A stretch of 64,000 nt of DNA from Dyadobacter fermentans (GTDB lineage: Bacteria > Bacteroidota > Bacteroidia > Cytophagales > Spirosomataceae): positions 99,655-163,654 of the forward strand of contig NZ_JAHXBN010000027.1 of assembly GCF_019924045.1 (NCBI RefSeq). The letters run 5' to 3'. Positions within the stretch are counted from its first letter, which is position 1. Each line of letters starts with the position of its first letter. The notes beneath the pieces were generated by a model. It made no database searches, was not told the origin of the DNA, and was given only the letters and a program-made list of their open reading frames with translations. Below, in pieces: positions 54,214-62,825 of the stretch. The translations under genes and the position numbers were made by a program.

Positions 54214-55654
54214 TTTGTTTCAATGCTGTGTTAATGTCTATTTCACTTTGGGAGAACGGCCAAATATAGAACTTATCGTCCCATTTCAACCGGATGTTGC
54301 TATGGATGAGCTTGTCGTTGAGATCCTTTCCGATGCGCCAGCGAACGACGTCGAAAAGCCGCAGACCCTCGAATGCGAGCTCCCGTCTGCGCTCCTTACG
54401 TACGAGCGCACGGGTGAGCGTGGTGAATGCAGGCACGCCCGCGCGGCTGCGGATCGCGTTCACATACGAAAGCGCCTTGGCGTCGGCAGTAGTGCCGCCC
54501 GCTTTTTCCATTTGCGCCTCGGCGTTCATCAGGTAAATATCGGAGAGCCTGAAAAGCACAATGTCGTGGCCGGTAAGAATATCGCGCTCGCTGGGAATGA
54601 AGCGTCCCGGGTCCCAGATCGCCGCGAATTTGATCAGGCCGTAATTGGTGGCGGTAAACTCGGTCTGGAATTTAAAACCGTCCTCGCGCTCGAAAGTGGT
54701 TTTGTTGGGTGAATAATAATACCACTTTTTCAGGCGAAGGTCCCCTGTTTCATATTCATCGATCAGGTCCTTGGTCGGTGCGAGGCCGCCCCAGCGGAAA
54801 AATTCCACCTCCTGCCCGCCGTCACCCGACTGACGTCCATCCCGGGTTTCGATATACTTAATGGAGAAAATGATCTCCGGGCAGGATGCCTGTCCTTTCC
54901 CTTTAATGAACGGGGATTCCAGGTCGGTCGCCAGCGAGTACTTGTTCGATGCGATAATGGAGGACGTGAGCGAAATCACATCGTCCCACTTACTCTGAAA
55001 CAATGCAATACGTGCCTGTAACGCTTTGGCGCTGGTTTTCACGGCATGTCCCGATTTGTAAGCGTCGTCGGGCAGGTTGGCCACCGCGAAATTCAGGTCC
55101 TCCCCGATGAAGTTATACACCTCTTCCCTGGTCGATTTGGCGATCTTCAGTTGCTCGATATCGGCAGGGACCTCTTTGTAAATCACCACCCCGCCCCAAT
55201 GCTGCACCAGCTCGAAATAGAACATCGCCCGCAGGAAACGCGCCTCGGCTTCGTAGGCTTTGGCCGCCGCGTCGGGCAACGACACCTTCTTGAAATTTTT
55301 GAGAAAAGTATTGCAGCTGGCAATGCCCGTATAGCACGATGTGTACAACGTCCGCGGCGCACCGGAGTTGGCCGGATCAAGCGTCCCCGACTGCATGAGG
55401 CGGATATCGCCGTAATGCTGTGCCCAGCCATTGTCGGCTGCTGCATCGAAATAGCTGCGGTGCCAGGTCAGGTAAGTGCCTTTCAAACGGGCATAGCATC
55501 CCGCCAGGCCCATTTGCACATCGCCCTCCGAAGTCCAGAACTGGCCCGCGGCAATTTCCTGTGGCGGGTTTTTATCCAGAAAATCATCGCTGCAACCCGT
55601 CAGCGTGGCTACGAACAAAGCCGGCAAGAGAATATGGTTCAGAAAAGTTTTCAT
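54200..55654 (-). CDS. SusD/RagB-family lipoprotein, ECF module 2
   Basis: A 484-residue surface lipoprotein with lipobox TLTGC near residue 21, FLDKNPPQEIAAGQFWTSEG at the N-terminus and ALVRKERRRELAFEGLRLFD near the C-terminus. It is shorter than the other four SusD proteins in the window. It lies 36 bases after the STN-type susC and overlaps the GH95-like gene by 14 bases. Confidence 0.9.
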   Translation of the reverse strand: MKTFLNHILLPALFVATLTGCSDDFLDKNPPQEIAAGQFWTSEGDVQMGLAGCYARLKGTYLTWHRSYFDAAADNGWAQHYGDIRLMQSGTLDPANSGAPRTLYTSCYTGIASCNTFLKNFKKVSLPDAAAKAYEAEARFLRAMFYFELVQHWGGVVIYKEVPADIEQLKIAKSTREEVYNFIGEDLNFAVANLPDDAYKSGHAVKTSAKALQARIALFQSKWDDVISLTSSIIASNKYSLATDLESPFIKGKGQASCPEIIFSIKYIETRDGRQSGDGGQEVEFFRWGGLAPTKDLIDEYETGDLRLKKWYYYSPNKTTFEREDGFKFQTEFTATNYGLIKFAAIWDPGRFIPSERDILTGHDIVLFRLSDIYLMNAEAQMEKAGGTTADAKALSYVNAIRSRAGVPAFTTLTRALVRKERRRELAFEGLRLFDVVRWRIGKDLNDKLIHSNIRLKWDDKFYIWPFSQSEIDINTALKQNEGY

Positions 55655-55690
55655 ATGGTGTATATCTTTTAAATCATCTTTTTATACCAA

Positions 55691-58600
55691 TCAGAATCTC
55701 AGGTTCAGGCCCACGGAATACACTTTCAGTTGCGGATACTGCGCATGCCAGCCGTCTCCCGCCCGTTCGGGATCGAGGTCGGGATATTTAGTAAATGTGA
55801 GGATGTTGTCGCCTGTGACGAATACTTTCAGGTGATTAATGCCCACCTTTTTCGTAACCGAAGTCGGAATGGTGTAGCCGATCTGCAAGTTTTTCAGGCG
55901 CAAATATGACGCGTCTTTGAGGAAGTACGTCGAATTCTGGGCCGTTCCGCCGGTCATAGGCGCATATCCCCAGCCGTAAATCGCCGGCACGTCGGAATTC
56001 GGGTTGGTGACAGGATCGTAGGCATTGAGGAACTTGGGATGCGGGGATGAGCCCTGCGAGAATGGATCCTCACCAAAGAAATAAGTCCTGACTTTCTGGC
56101 CCTGAACACCCTGGAAGAAAACCGCGAGATCGAAATTTTTCCATCTCACATTTCCTCCGAAAGAATAGATAAAGCCAGGGTAAGCGCCTTTCACACGAAT
56201 GCGGTCGTCGCCATCGATTTTACCGTCGTTGTTCTGGTCTTTGAACTTAATATCACCCAATTGCGGGTTACCCGGCGTAACCACCGCTTTGAGCTCTTCC
56301 TCGGATTTGAACAAACCGATATATTCATACAAATAGTAGTCGCGGTAAGGCAAACCTTCCTTGATAATGCGATCCCCATATGCCGGCGCGGGGTACTTCA
56401 CCACTTTATTGCGGTTAGCCGATACCTGCGCATTAATACCATATTCCACCGCACCTACCTTGCCTTTGTGCCCCAGTTCTACCTCCACCCCGTAATTCCG
56501 GAGTGCACCATAGTTGATCGTCGGAGCCGACATTCCGGCGCTGGCGGGGATAATGGCACCGGCCAGGATCCCGGTCGTCGATTTGTTATACCAATCGATT
56601 GTACCGTAGATCAGGTCATTTTTGAGGTTAAAATCCAGCCCGATATCGGCGGTTTTGGTTTCTTCCCATTTCAGTTCACGGTTGCGGTAGGCATTCTGCT
56701 GGACGCCCTGGTTTAATGCCTCGTTGAATGCATAAGTGGTTGTGACATAAGTTTCCTGCCACGGATATTCACCGATATTGGCATTACCCAACAACCCGTA
56801 AGATGCCCTGAGTTTCAGGTTGTCGATCCAGTTGGCACCGTCGCGGATAAACGCCTCTTCGCTGATCCGCCAGGCGGCCGAAGCCGAAGGAAAAAAGCCC
56901 CAGCGGCTATCTTTGTAGATGCGCGAAGTACCATCATACCTGAAATTGGCTTCAAGCAAATACTTCTGCGCGAATGCGTAAGTAGCACGCCCGAAAACCG
57001 ACTGGAAAGCCCATTCGGTCAAGCCGCCGGTGGTGGTCTGGTTCAAAGGGCCCATACCGTCGATCTCGTACATGTTCTTCACAGGAAATACGCTGCGGGT
57101 ACCACCCAGCCAGCGGTATTTCTGTTCTTCCTGGCTGTATCCTACCATGAATGAAATGTCCTGCCGGTCGGGGTTCCAGTTCCAGTTTACCGACGAGTAG
57201 AAGGTATTTAGCAGCGTACGGTAGTTGCCATTGGTCACGCCCAATGCTTCCGGACCGAATGGCGTGCCTTTCTGGTACACATTGGCCCCGCCGGCTGCGT
57301 ACTCGCTTTCGGGAAGATAATAATAGGCATCGGCGCCGTAGTGGTAGATATTGCGGAACTGCTCGGCAAACCGGGAGGCATATTTGGAACTCCATTTCAA
57401 ACCCATTTTCTCGGTTTGAAGGAAATTCACGTCCAGCCAGCCCTGTACGTTGGCCTGCCAGTCTTCATAATCCCTGTAAGTTTCGTTCGCGATCCAGAAA
57501 GGGTTACGGTTGTTCTGCGTACCGCCCACGCCGGTCGGCACCGCTTTGTCGGTGTAGCGACCGCTGCCGTCCGGCAGATAGGGCTTCACGAGCGGCGACT
57601 GGGTCATGGTCATGAGCACGAAATTCTGGTTTTCGTAATAGGGAGAAACCGAATTGCCTTTCATGTAGCTCACGTTGGTACCCACTGTAATGTACTTGTT
57701 GATCGTCGTCGAGAGGTTGGCCAGCCCGTTGAAACGCTTGTAGTTATGGCCCATCAGCACGCCTTTCTGGTCGATAATCCCGGCCGACATATTGTACTTA
57801 AATGCATCGGAACCGCCATTCACGCCCACATTGTGCTCCTGCATCGGGGCCGACTTCCAAACGGCATCCGCCCAGTTATAGTCCGGGAACATGTCCTTAT
57901 TGCGGTTGGGATCCTTGTACTTGTCGATCAGCGATTGCGGGAAAGGCACCGCGCTGACGGCATTGCGGGCTACGGCTTTGTTGAAAAGCTCCATGTACTG
58001 CCCCGAATTCCATATCTGCTTGGGCACCCCTGTCGGCGACTGCGTGCGAAGCGACATATTGTAGGTCAGCGCCGGCTTACCTTTCTTTCCCTGTTTGGTC
58101 GTTACGAGTATCACGCCGTTTGCCGCCCGCGCTCCATAAATCGACGCCGAAGCTGCATCTTTCAGCACCGAAATGCTTTCAATATCCGACATCGGCAATA
58201 CGTCCAGCGAACCCACCACGCCATCTACCAGCACCAGCGGGCTCGTGTTGGTTCCCCAGGAACTCGCCCCGCGGAGTTGCAGGGAAACGCTCTCGCGACC
58301 GGGCATCCCCGTACCCTGACTGATACGCAAGCCCGTAACCTGGCCCTGTAATGCAGCGAGGCTGTTACTCACCTGGCGGCTCTGCATATTATCGACATTC
58401 ACCGTCGATACGGCTCCGGTGAGGTTTACTTTCTTTTGCGTTCCGTAACCCACTACCACCACTTCTTCCAGGGCTTTCTCGTCCACTTTCAGGGAAACGT
58501 CCAGGGCTGTACGTTCGGCGGAAACCACTATTTCCTGCGAAATATAGCCTACCGAGGAGAACACGACCGTCTGGGCGCCATCGGGTACCAGGAGGCTGTA

Positions 58601-59140
58601 ACTGCCGTCGGCATTCGTCACGGCGCCGCGCTGGCTGCCTTTGATCACGATGTTGATCCCCGGCAGGCCTTCGCCCTTTTCTCCCGACACCTTGCCTACC
58701 AGCGACCTGTCTTCCACCACTGTGGCGTATTTCGGCGCATCCGGTGCCAGGCCCGGCTCCACGGCATTGATTACCTCCGGTTGATTCCGCAATACAATGC
58801 GGTTGCTCACCTGCTTATAGCTGATCTTGTTGGGTAACAGCAGCTTATCGAGCACGACGGCGAGCGGTTCGTTCTGCGCATTCAGGCTCACGGTAAATTT
58901 CAGCGGCAGCATGCGCGAGTTGTAGGAAAATTTAATTTCAGCTGTTTTTTCCAGCTGCTGTAATGCGCTGCCCAGGGTAGCACGGTTGAGATTCAGCGTA
59001 ACTCTTTTTTCCAACAGGTTCTGACCGGCCAGCGGTCCGGCCATTGCCAGCTGGGCTACGACAATCAAAAGGACGATTTGTTGTAACGACTTCATTAAGA
59101 GTTGACACAATAAGCGTTTGGCAGTCAAAGTTTTCTTCAT
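55691..59140 (-). CDS. STN-type SusC/RagA TonB-dependent transducer, ECF module 2
   Basis: A 1149-residue transporter with a signal peptide (about 1-40), STN domain (about 45-118), linker, carboxypeptidase-regulatory-like domain (147-218), EVVVVGYGTQ at 226-235, a plug with IYGARAANGVILVTTKQG and a barrel ending in NLRF. The STN domain marks it as the ligand-sensing partner of the FecR protein encoded upstream. Its 160-base leader region carries an antisense promoter and terminator, see 59140-59268. It has the same architecture as the module 1 homologue. Confidence 0.93.
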   Translation of the reverse strand: MKKTLTAKRLLCQLLMKSLQQIVLLIVVAQLAMAGPLAGQNLLEKRVTLNLNRATLGSALQQLEKTAEIKFSYNSRMLPLKFTVSLNAQNEPLAVVLDKLLLPNKISYKQVSNRIVLRNQPEVINAVEPGLAPDAPKYATVVEDRSLVGKVSGEKGEGLPGINIVIKGSQRGAVTNADGSYSLLVPDGAQTVVFSSVGYISQEIVVSAERTALDVSLKVDEKALEEVVVVGYGTQKKVNLTGAVSTVNVDNMQSRQVSNSLAALQGQVTGLRISQGTGMPGRESVSLQLRGASSWGTNTSPLVLVDGVVGSLDVLPMSDIESISVLKDAASASIYGARAANGVILVTTKQGKKGKPALTYNMSLRTQSPTGVPKQIWNSGQYMELFNKAVARNAVSAVPFPQSLIDKYKDPNRNKDMFPDYNWADAVWKSAPMQEHNVGVNGGSDAFKYNMSAGIIDQKGVLMGHNYKRFNGLANLSTTINKYITVGTNVSYMKGNSVSPYYENQNFVLMTMTQSPLVKPYLPDGSGRYTDKAVPTGVGGTQNNRNPFWIANETYRDYEDWQANVQGWLDVNFLQTEKMGLKWSSKYASRFAEQFRNIYHYGADAYYYLPESEYAAGGANVYQKGTPFGPEALGVTNGNYRTLLNTFYSSVNWNWNPDRQDISFMVGYSQEEQKYRWLGGTRSVFPVKNMYEIDGMGPLNQTTTGGLTEWAFQSVFGRATYAFAQKYLLEANFRYDGTSRIYKDSRWGFFPSASAAWRISEEAFIRDGANWIDNLKLRASYGLLGNANIGEYPWQETYVTTTYAFNEALNQGVQQNAYRNRELKWEETKTADIGLDFNLKNDLIYGTIDWYNKSTTGILAGAIIPASAGMSAPTINYGALRNYGVEVELGHKGKVGAVEYGINAQVSANRNKVVKYPAPAYGDRIIKEGLPYRDYYLYEYIGLFKSEEELKAVVTPGNPQLGDIKFKDQNNDGKIDGDDRIRVKGAYPGFIYSFGGNVRWKNFDLAVFFQGVQGQKVRTYFFGEDPFSQGSSPHPKFLNAYDPVTNPNSDVPAIYGWGYAPMTGGTAQNSTYFLKDASYLRLKNLQIGYTIPTSVTKKVGINHLKVFVTGDNILTFTKYPDLDPERAGDGWHAQYPQLKVYSVGLNLRF

Positions 59141-59147
59141 AGATTTG
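59117..59147 (+). promoter_or_regulatory. Antisense promoter at the susC start, TTTG-N19-TAGATTTG
   Basis: TTTG at 59117-59120 and TAGATTTG at 59140-59147 with 19 bases between match the Bacteroidota housekeeping promoter exactly in both boxes and spacing. It points opposite to susC and overlaps its start codon. Transcription would begin around 59154. Confidence 0.55.
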
Positions 59148-59170
59148 ACGGTTTATTGTTTCGATTCGAC

Positions 59171-59187
59171 AGAAAAATTGGGCAATA
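59171..59187. promoter_or_regulatory. 17-bp element shared by both ECF-linked susC leaders
   Basis: AGAAAAATTGGGCAATA here and GGAAAATTCGGACAATA at 49265-49281 agree at 13 of 17 positions. Both lie roughly 25-50 bases upstream of their susC start codon. It could be an ECF-dependent promoter element on the minus strand or a conserved 5' segment of the antisense RNAs. Confidence 0.4.
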
Positions 59188-59233
59188 ACACCCCACTCCC
59201 AGGGCGTAATGCAATCGGAGTTGTGGATTTCAG

Positions 59234-59268
59234 GAGCCGGCCTGCTGCAACCAGTCCGGCTCTTTTTT
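59234..59268 (+). terminator. Intrinsic terminator, antisense to the susC leader
   Basis: GAGCCGG (59234-59240) pairs with CCGGCTC (59256-59262), with an inner CTG/CAG pairing, followed by six T residues at 59263-59268. On the minus strand the hairpin is preceded by an A-run and followed by CTGAAATCC, so it can terminate only plus-strand transcription. Confidence 0.75.
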
Positions 59269-59300
59269 GTATACAGGTTGGTTAATTCATAGGCGGGTCA

Positions 59301-60374
59301 TTAATTACAGCCGGTAGATTCTACAATCACGTGGTTTCCTTCCATACGGAACTGCGTACCGGAGCTGATACTTTCGCAGACGATTTTCAGTTTCGACAAA
59401 AGTGGTTCATCGGACAACGAAGTGGAAAGATAACAGTCGCGTAAGACATCGTGAGGATAGTCGATCGTGACGCCGTAAGCACTTTCCAGGGTCGAGAAAA
59501 TCGTCCCGACGGGCGCATCGGAGAAGTCAAAATTCAGGTATTCGATAGCCCGTTTCGGGATATCCTTGTTTTCGGGTTTTTCAAAAAGGTTGCTGGATTT
59601 TACGTAGCTGACCGACTGGTTGGGAAGCAACACTACATTCTCGGCCGCTTTGCTGCCTTTCGGCTGTATCTGCCGGACGTGCACTTCACCGGTTTTAACA
59701 AAAACTTCCACCTCGGGCTGGTCGTCCGCTGCCTTAATGCGGAAGCTCGTACCTACTACTTCCGTCACAATGTCGTTGGTGTAAACCAGGAACGGGCGCT
59801 GCCGGTTTTTACTGACTTCAAAAAACGCTTCGCCCGATAAATGTACTTCGCGTTTTTGCGCTGCAAACTTCCGTGGGTAGCTGAGCTTTCCGCCTGGTTG
59901 AAGGATGATCGTGCTGCCGTCTTCCAGGTTCACCAGACGAGGCACTCTGGAGTCGTTGTAAATCCCGATATCCCTGCTGCCCGGTGACGCAGCGGACGGC
60001 CGGCTTACCGAAACGTCCGTCCCGGGAGAATACCGGCGTGAGGCATACCAACCCAGGCCAAGTGCAAACAACAGCACCGCAGCCGCCACACGCCACCAGT
60101 TCGCGAGCGCGAGGGGCCGTACGCGGTGCTCCTGCTCGTGGATCCGCCACCAGGTCTCTTCGAGCGCCTGATCGGTTTCACCGGCCGAAGCACCGGGAGC
60201 CTCGCTGCCGATCGCCAGGATCAGGTAACGTGCTTCCTGCGCCAGCCGTTGTTTATCGGCATTTGCTTCGAGCCATTGCACCCAGCCCGCATGATCACGC
60301 CCTGTAATCACCCAGTCCCGGAACAATGCATCGTCACAAAATTGCGTAACGGTAGTATAGCTTTCTCGCTGCAT
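59301..60374 (-). CDS. FecR-family anti-sigma factor, ECF module 2
   Basis: A 357-residue single-pass protein. The cytoplasmic part (about 1-92) is followed by the membrane segment WRVAAAVLLFALGLGWYA (about 93-110), a FecR domain (LSYPRKFAAQKREVHLSGEAFFEVSK) and a C-terminal domain ending STGCN. The end resembles the TTGCKP end of the module 1 protein. It links the STN-type SusC to the sigma factor encoded 78 bases upstream. Confidence 0.93.
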   Translation of the reverse strand: MQRESYTTVTQFCDDALFRDWVITGRDHAGWVQWLEANADKQRLAQEARYLILAIGSEAPGASAGETDQALEETWWRIHEQEHRVRPLALANWWRVAAAVLLFALGLGWYASRRYSPGTDVSVSRPSAASPGSRDIGIYNDSRVPRLVNLEDGSTIILQPGGKLSYPRKFAAQKREVHLSGEAFFEVSKNRQRPFLVYTNDIVTEVVGTSFRIKAADDQPEVEVFVKTGEVHVRQIQPKGSKAAENVVLLPNQSVSYVKSSNLFEKPENKDIPKRAIEYLNFDFSDAPVGTIFSTLESAYGVTIDYPHDVLRDCYLSTSLSDEPLLSKLKIVCESISSGTQFRMEGNHVIVESTGCN

Positions 60375-60452
60375 GAAGTAGTGGTTTTTCAGGCAGGAGA
60401 GGACAGTACCGCCGGGCGATACTCACCAATTTTTATTTTTTTGATAAAAAAT

Positions 60453-61046
60453 TTAAAAATACACACAAAGGAGCAGCGCAAGCGTGTGCATTTCTCCCAC
60501 CCAAACTTCCCGGATGTGCTTGATTCCCCGGTGGAGCAGGTTGGAAGCCGATTGAGGATTGATCTGCATCAGCCGGGCGATCTCATCGATATCAAGCTGC
60601 TGATGGTAACGCAGATACAGCGCCTCACGCTGGCGTGCGGGCAGCTGGTTAAGCAGGGTATTGAGCTGTTGTACCTGCCGGCGCGTCTCCTCGTCGGAGA
60701 TCATTTCATCGAGCGGGGTAAACTGGAAGGAGAACTCGCCTTCGCCGATGTCGCGCGAATGCCTGAAAATGCGGTCGCGTTCGAGACGACGCGCGATCCG
60801 CCGGCGTACGCCTGCGAGCAGGTAAGCCCTTACGGAATCGGGCACGGCGAGGTTCCGGCGGTACAGCCAGATTTCCATGAACGTTTCCTGCACGCAATCA
60901 CCCGCCAGCCCGTGGTGGTCGGTCAGTGACTTGCCGTAACCGAGCAATGCAGGGTAATATTTCCGGAAAAGGGTCGTATAGGCAGCCTGGTCGTCGTCTT
61001 TGATCAGGCACCAAAGTTGTGAATCCGGAAGCGTAGAGTCTGACAT
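60453..61046 (-). CDS. RNA polymerase ECF sigma factor, module 2
   Basis: A 197-residue FecI-like sigma factor with region 2 (DHHGLAGDCVQETFMEIWLYRRNL, VRAYLLAGVRRRIARRLER) and region 4 (LPARQREALYLRYHQQLDIDEIARLMQINPQSASNLLHRGIKHIR). It should switch on the GH95-like operon when its FecR partner is relieved. It is divergent from the PQQ-repeat gene across 153 bases of A/T-rich DNA. Confidence 0.93.
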   Translation of the reverse strand: MSDSTLPDSQLWCLIKDDDQAAYTTLFRKYYPALLGYGKSLTDHHGLAGDCVQETFMEIWLYRRNLAVPDSVRAYLLAGVRRRIARRLERDRIFRHSRDIGEGEFSFQFTPLDEMISDEETRRQVQQLNTLLNQLPARQREALYLRYHQQLDIDEIARLMQINPQSASNLLHRGIKHIREVWVGEMHTLALLLCVYF

Positions 61047-61199
61047 TTACCAGGCCGTGGGTTAGGATAATAATAGAATAATTGTGCATTTTACTCATTT
61101 TGCGAGGAATTCAAAAATGCCCTGAAATTTTATTGTACCAATGTGCTTTGGTCATTTTCATATAACTTGCGGGCACACTTATCCTTTCTTTTAATAGCC

Positions 61200-62399
61200 A
61201 TGAAAAAACAATTGAACCTCTTCCTGTTCTGCCTGATCCTTATTACCCCGGCCTTCGCCCAGCAACCGCTTCAATGGAAATTTTCAACTGTGGGAGGCAT
61301 TCACGGGGCGCCTGCCGTCACAGACAAAGTCGTCTATTTCGGGAGTAATGACATGAATTTGTATGCCCTCGACAAAGCTACGGGCAAGCAGCTCTGGAAG
61401 TACGCCACTGCCGGGGCCATCAGGTCCACGCCCGCGGTGACGGCTGGTAAAGTGCTGTTCAACAGCGCCGATGGCAACATTTATGCCGTCGACAAGACAA
61501 AGGGCAAGTTGCTGTGGACCTTCAAAACGGGCGGCGAGCAGCACTACGACATTTGGGATTACTACCTTTCCTCCCCCGTTGCCGTCGGCAATGCATTATA
61601 CGCCGGCAGCGGCGACAGCTCGGTGTATGCGATCGATATCGAGTCAGGTAAATTGCGCTGGCGATTCAAAACCGGGGGCGTCGTACATGCTTCACCGGTA
61701 GTGCGGAACGGCAAGGTTTTCATCGGCAGTTACGACGGGCATTTCTATGTGCTCGATGCGCAGAACGGGACCCTGGTCTGGAAGTTTAAGACTTTGGGCG
61801 ACCCTGCATTCCCCAAGGGTGAAGTTCAGCGGGCCGCCTACGTCGACGACGACCAGGTGATTTTCGGCAGCCGCGATTTTTACATTTATAGTTTGAATGC
61901 CCAGACCGGCGAGCTGAAATGGAATATGAAAGAAAAGGGTAGCTGGGTTATTGCCACACCTGCACTTTACAAGGGGAACCTGTTCGTGGGCACCTCGGAT
62001 ACGCACCAGTTTTACTCGCTGGATGCCGCAACGGGAAAAGTCAACTGGGTAATGCCGCTCAACATGCGGGTGTACGCAACGGCATTGATAACGGACGACA
62101 AGCTGGTATTTGGTTGTTTCAATGGCAGGGTCTATTTCGCCGACCCCTCCACCGGGAAGGTGATCAAAACGTTCCAGACAGAAGAAAGTAAGAAAAACCA
62201 CGCGCTCGTGTACGACGACACCGACCATATCCGCAAAGATTTCGATATGTACGGCGACAATTACCTGCAAGCCGAAAAGCATATTCTTTCATTGGGATCG
62301 GTCCTGTCGGGCCCCGTCGCGGCCGATGGCATGCTCTATTTCGGAGATGCCAACGGGTATTTTTATGCGCTGGATATGCAGAAAGTAGCTGGCCGGTAA
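61200..62399 (+). CDS. Exported PQQ-type beta-propeller repeat protein
   Basis: 399 residues from ATG 61200, which begins the signal peptide (to about Ala20); the open frame to 61143 lacks one. The mature part is a run of about seven blades of the form (L/I/V)YA(L/I)D..TGK..W.(F/Y), for example LYALDKATGKQLWKY and IYAVDKTKGKLLWTFKTGG. No cysteine lipobox and no dehydrogenase active-site module are visible, so it is closer to BamB-like or outer-membrane-associated propellers than to quinoprotein enzymes. The ligand or partner is unknown. Confidence 0.85.
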   Translation: MKKQLNLFLFCLILITPAFAQQPLQWKFSTVGGIHGAPAVTDKVVYFGSNDMNLYALDKATGKQLWKYATAGAIRSTPAVTAGKVLFNSADGNIYAVDKTKGKLLWTFKTGGEQHYDIWDYYLSSPVAVGNALYAGSGDSSVYAIDIESGKLRWRFKTGGVVHASPVVRNGKVFIGSYDGHFYVLDAQNGTLVWKFKTLGDPAFPKGEVQRAAYVDDDQVIFGSRDFYIYSLNAQTGELKWNMKEKGSWVIATPALYKGNLFVGTSDTHQFYSLDAATGKVNWVMPLNMRVYATALITDDKLVFGCFNGRVYFADPSTGKVIKTFQTEESKKNHALVYDDTDHIRKDFDMYGDNYLQAEKHILSLGSVLSGPVAADGMLYFGDANGYFYALDMQKVAGR

Positions 62400-62447
62400 A
62401 ATGAAAGCTAAGTTTCAGCGGAACTAACCGATATCATATCTTTTCTT

Positions 62448-62783
62448 TCAGTTTCCACGAGCCCTTCTGTGCAGATCTTCGACCAGTTTCGAAGATCTGT
62501 ACCCAAAATCCGCGCCAAAGCTGTTGATCACCAGCCCGCGTATGTCATGTTGCGAAGAAGATATGGCGAACACGATGCTTTCGTCTGCCGGGTCCGTCAT
62601 TCCTTCAAACCGATGAATTTCGTCGATCACGAATTCGTCCGGTGACAGTTCGAGGGAACGTTGCTTGCAGTAAAGACATTCCGTGCCGTCTTCGATCAGG
62701 AAATCGTGGGTATACCCTCTTTTTTGCAAATCATTCACCGCTTCGCTCAGTGTATCGTAACGGTATCCTTCCGGGTTTTCCAT
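62448..62783 (-). CDS. Small conserved Bacteroidota protein, function unknown
   Basis: A 111-residue cytoplasmic protein with a predicted alpha/beta layout. TLSEAVNDLQKRGYTHDF (11-28) opens the chain, a CxxC pair (Cys36, Cys39) follows, and FVIDEIHRFEGMTDPADESIVFAISS lies in the centre. Similar short proteins are widespread in the phylum and are sometimes labelled phosphoribosylpyrophosphate synthetase. The length and lack of PRPP-synthase motifs make that label doubtful. Confidence 0.7.
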   Translation of the reverse strand: MENPEGYRYDTLSEAVNDLQKRGYTHDFLIEDGTECLYCKQRSLELSPDEFVIDEIHRFEGMTDPADESIVFAISSSQHDIRGLVINSFGADFGYRSSKLVEDLHRRARGN

Positions 62784-62825
62784 TTTAGAAAAGGTTTTGG
62801 TGGATTAAAAAGCAGCTTTACAATA

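Larger units (their letters stand above)
59154..59268 (+). ncRNA. Predicted antisense small RNA of the susC leader, module 2
   Basis: About 115 bases bounded by a full consensus promoter and an intrinsic terminator, both on the plus strand, in the gap between two minus-strand genes. It has no useful open frame. It would pair with the 5' leader of the susC message. Cis-antisense RNAs at this position, such as DonS of Bacteroides fragilis, repress ECF-controlled glycan operons; the match here is by position and layout, not by sequence. The start point is estimated from the -7 box. Confidence 0.5.

Noticed and set aside
62448..62783. Phosphoribosylpyrophosphate synthetase
   Set aside because: Only 111 residues and no PRPP-binding or ATP-binding motifs; the label looks like inherited misannotation.
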